Below, piece by piece: positions 51,340-64,000 of a DNA stretch of 64,000 nucleotides. Under the pieces are notes generated by a model that did not search any database, was not told the origin of the DNA, and saw only the letters and a program-made list of their open reading frames with translations. Position 1 is the stretch's first letter; each line of letters starts with the position of its first letter. Origin of the DNA: Lates calcarifer (Eukaryota > Chordata > Actinopteri > Centropomidae). The position numbers were made by a program, and so were the translations under genes. Location: positions 17,041,543 to 17,105,542 of the forward strand of contig NC_066844.1 of NCBI RefSeq assembly GCF_001640805.2, in the 5' to 3' direction.

Positions 51340-53833
51340 TCACCGCTTTGTCCCACTGTGTCTTCCTGTGCTCCCTTGGCTCTTGGCTGAGCTCCCTGAG
51401 CTGCATTGTGTTGACTGCTTCTTCTTTGGGGCCGGTACCTTGGCTTTGCCTTTAAAAGCCCTAGTGGGATCCAGCTTGTTGAGATAAGTATCTCCGGCAG
51501 GATCAGCCACGCTGAGCTCACTGCTGAAGGTCAGCGGTTGGTACAGGGATGCCCACTGCTGTAGATGAAACAGCATATAGAAAGTGTGCTACTTTTTATC
51601 TGGACAAAAAATAACACATAATAGCTTATACAATAACCATTAGAAACTAGATGTAACAATAGGAACACTAGATAGAGTCTTACTACCTCCTTTATGCTCT
51701 AGCAATGTAATTTACAGTCTCAGGAACTTTGGTATTCAGTGCATGGGAGTAAAAAGACTTAAAAAGATGGTGATGACTAGAGAACTAGTTTGCAATTTTC
51801 TAGTTACAGATGTTGGGATTGAACACTTGCATCATGTCAGTGTCTGAAAACGTTTGAGTGTTGTGCCAACAGCCAACACTGTAGTATATTGTAAAGGGAA
51901 CAGAATGAATAAAATGTATTTTATACACCTGCAATGACTACAAGTGTTGTTAACGATTCTACAAAAACAAGACACAAACAAACAATTTAAAAATTTACAT
52001 TTAACTAGACATGAATAAAAGGAAAAATTGTAGCACTGTAGCATGGCAGCAACTGAAGGTTTTACAACACAATGTGCCTCCTGCAAGAACAGTTTTGTAA
52101 TCTCATCTTAAAAATTCTCTTTTCTTGTTTGTAGTGGTGTTCCAAGTCAGATGCATTCAGAAACAACAAACTACAAACACAAAAGAACTTTTTTCAGCTT
52201 TTTTTCAGACTGATGAATACCATTAAGAAGTGTGCATTGGAAGATTTTATCATTAGCATAAGACACATAAGACCCCTAAAACTGCCATATAAGGCTGCTA
52301 AGGCTGCCTGTTCTGCTTGTCAAATGTCATATAAGAGTATAACGGAGAATTGCACAGTGCAGAGTTTCAAGTCTGCTGTGAGAAATCAGCAATTTTAATG
52401 CCACAAATTCTCTTAAATTGATCTTATGTGCCACTTAATAACAAATCTGTTCTCTGGCTACCTTGGCTTGGGGGCTGGGGCCATAAGGAGTGAAGGCATA
52501 CTGCCATTCAGGCAGACCCAGGTGGGTTATCATCAGTCGGTAGTAAGAGGTGAAGGTTGCTGTCAGAAAATGCCAGCACAGAGAGCGATCGAGGAACCAG
52601 ATTTCACTCTGCTGGGCTACCACACCTGAAAAACACAAAGAAATTTGTAAATAATAGTTTTTTTTTCACATAAATAGGTAATATATTCATGTCTTAATAA
52701 ATTTTAGTCTAACATTTTATTATTTAGATTAATAGAAAAAATAAATAAAGACCTGGAGTGCAGTTTTTGTAGACCAAGCACACCTTGCCATTCCCACCAC
52801 ACGAATCCAACTCGAAGATGCGGCTCCGGGCATCAAAATGGGGTGCAGCAGGGGCACGCTCCGACCCTGGCGGGTAGCGTTAATGAACCTTGAATGAATA
52901 TTTACTTTCCAATCAAAATTTCATTCATTAGCCTGCTTTCTGCACAAGTGGGCACACATAAACAGACTTAATGGAAGTTGACGTTCTGCAATTGTTTAGT
53001 TAAGCCCACGTGAGGACCTGACAGGTGAGTTATACCACTTTCTGTGCTGTTTTCCTCCCAGTCCAGGTCAGCCAATGAGGGTGCATTAGGAAGAGAGAAA
53101 AGTGATACTGGCTGGAGCAGTGGGCATAGCCTGGCCACACTGTTAACCATCATGCATCCTAAGGGAACACACTCATCTGAAAGACAAACACACACATGCA
53201 CACACAGTTATGATTGTGTTATAAGGCTGAAAAACCTTCACACAAGTCTTTAATAAAGATTTCCTACAGCTATTTGCATTTAATGGTATTATGTAATGCT
53301 AGTAGTAGCCTTTAATATGAATAATTAAGATTATTGTGAGACAGAACGTGAAACTAATGAGGTCACCTACTGTCTAGTTTAACGCTCCAGGTTAGTGTAA
53401 ATCCATCCGTTGTCAAATAGAAATCTCGCAGGTCTTCCGGCAAAATACAAGTGTTTTTCTAAGGCAAAAATAAAGCACATTCACGTGCATAACAACAATG
53501 TCCAAACCAGACCAAACAGTGATATCTTTGAGGTGTAGATTTTTTCACCTGTTCCCATGATAGCAGGCTCCTCTTCTCCGCAGGCTCCCTCTCTACGAAA
53601 CGTACATCGACCACGCCTGGCATGTTTTCTATAACAACAGAGACAAATTCATAAAATGTACAAACTGCCCATTGAGACATCAATCCGTTTGCTAGCAAAC
53701 CTTACAATGACCTTGTTTGCTAGTTTCAAAGAAAAAAAAACAACAGCTAATACACACCGAGTATTCGAGTAATGCCCAGCGTCAGCCTCTCAGCAACACC
53801 TTTAAACGCTAAGCTCTCTTTTATATCTTCCAT
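51340..53833 (-). CDS. tpgs2: Tubulin polyglutamylase complex subunit 2
   Basis: Seven coding exons, in transcript order: 53758-53833, 53549-53628, 53371-53458, 53036-53176, 52753-52866, 52462-52625 and 51340-51558, giving 293 aa (human about 300). TPGS2 is a non-catalytic subunit of the TTLL1 tubulin polyglutamylase complex acting on ciliary, centriolar and neuronal microtubules. Family blocks seen: ERLTLGITRIL, LLSWEQKNTCILPEDLRDFY, GFTLTWSVKLD, SLFSLPNAPSLADLDWEE, RSRIFELDSCGGNGKVCLVY, SEIWFLDRSLCWHFLTATF, YYRLMITHLGLPEWQYAF and YLNKLDPTRAFKGKAK, then a basic Ser-rich tail. All junctions keep frame. It shares a short bidirectional promoter with kiaa1328, its neighbour in mammals too. Confidence 0.95.
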
Positions 53834-54121
53834 TTTGGAGTACTGAAATCACAAGTTGGTGCAAAACCGTGTAAGCATCCTCTGGAGATATCTGCTCTGC
53901 ATCATTCTCCTCGCTCCAAATACATCAGCTGGTAACATACACACAGAGACACACAGGAAACGCCATGGGCAGCTTTGACGCAAAATGACATGTGTTTAAG
54001 CCAATAGAAAGCCACATTTATGTAGCATAACCAATTGGCTCTTAAGTTGTAACAGGAAGGCGGGACTTCAATTCCTTAGCAACGCGCTTGGCTCCCAGGG
54101 AGTGGTGGCGGTTGATTCAAC
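53834..54121. promoter_or_regulatory. Bidirectional promoter of tpgs2 and kiaa1328
   Basis: Only 288 bp separate the two start codons. The interval contains CCAAT boxes at about 54001 (CCAATAGAAA) and in the self-complementary AACCAATTGGCT near 54029, which presents CCAAT on both strands. There is no TATA box. Such NF-Y-type, TATA-less spacing is typical of shared promoters of broadly expressed genes. Confidence 0.65.
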
Positions 54122-63705
<9,584 letters not shown>

Positions 63706-64000
63706 GTAACACATCTTCACAGTGCTATTTAGTACACCGGGACACAGTAGGACTGTAGCAAACACTGAAAAAATAGCCATATCTGTCAGTTTTCATGGGC
63801 TCCTCTTAAGGTAACTAATGTCTGATATTTCCTCTAGTTCTCAAAATATGAACAATATTGCAACACATAAATATAACAAAAATATAAAGTTTGAATCCTG
63901 AAGCTTTTTCTAGGCTGCAGCTGCTGCAGTGTTAGAGGCTAAATGATGACTTTTCTTAGTCCAGCTAACTTTTCGAGCTGTGAGAAGCTAAATGAAGCTT
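63706..64000 (+). other. kiaa1328 intron at window end
   Basis: Starts with donor GTAACA after the last exon seen. No acceptor and exon pair was recognised before the end of the window, so the gene continues to the right. Confidence 0.6.

Overview
The window is vertebrate nuclear DNA and almost certainly from a ray-finned (percomorph-like) teleost. It has GT-AG introns, 300-1200-residue vertebrate proteins split over many exons, fish-type dispersed repeats, CA/GA microsatellites and a fish-type motilin precursor. There is no prokaryotic, viral or plasmid content.

Eight protein-coding genes were reconstructed exon by exon. Left to right they are: dcaf12 (+, 1965-8847, a CUL4-DDB1 substrate receptor); ubap2 (+, 13111-23539, a UBA/RGG protein); nop56 (-, 25532-31106, the box C/D snoRNP core protein); mln (+, 33594-34923, motilin); a retinol-dehydrogenase/DHRS13-like SDR (-, 35501-42878); aqp7 (+, 46951-49419, an aquaglyceroporin); tpgs2 (-, 51340-53833, a tubulin polyglutamylase subunit); and kiaa1328/hinderin (+, 54122 to beyond 63705, an SMC3-associated coiled-coil protein cut by the window end). 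tpgs2 and kiaa1328 are head-to-head over about 290 bp with CCAAT boxes. ubap2/nop56 and mln/SDR are tail-to-tail.

The most interesting structure lies in the introns of nop56. At least two box C/D snoRNAs can be tied to rRNA targets from sequence alone. A SNORD57 homologue in intron 10 has a 16-nt complement to 18S around A99. A SNORD110-type RNA in intron 7 has a 13-nt complement around 18S U1288. A second RNA in intron 3 carries the same U1288 guide, so the guide appears duplicated inside one host gene. Intron 8 carries a good H/ACA RNA, SNORA51-like by position. Four weaker candidates sit in introns 4, 5, 9 and 11. The gene for a snoRNP core protein therefore appears to carry up to eight snoRNAs.

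Two single-base frame discontinuities (nop56 exon 4 and the ubap2 UBA exon) look like one-base insertions in GG runs, probably assembly errors. The remaining sequence is intergenic or intronic: a decayed hAT transposon with a BED-finger remnant in a ubap2 intron, two or three dispersed teleost repeats, microsatellites, a perfect 17-bp hairpin at 1103-1145, recurrent palindromic GCTAACGTTAGC-type motifs near promoters, and unique sequence in the large hinderin intron that may hold conserved non-coding elements. I found no wholly unknown gene system.
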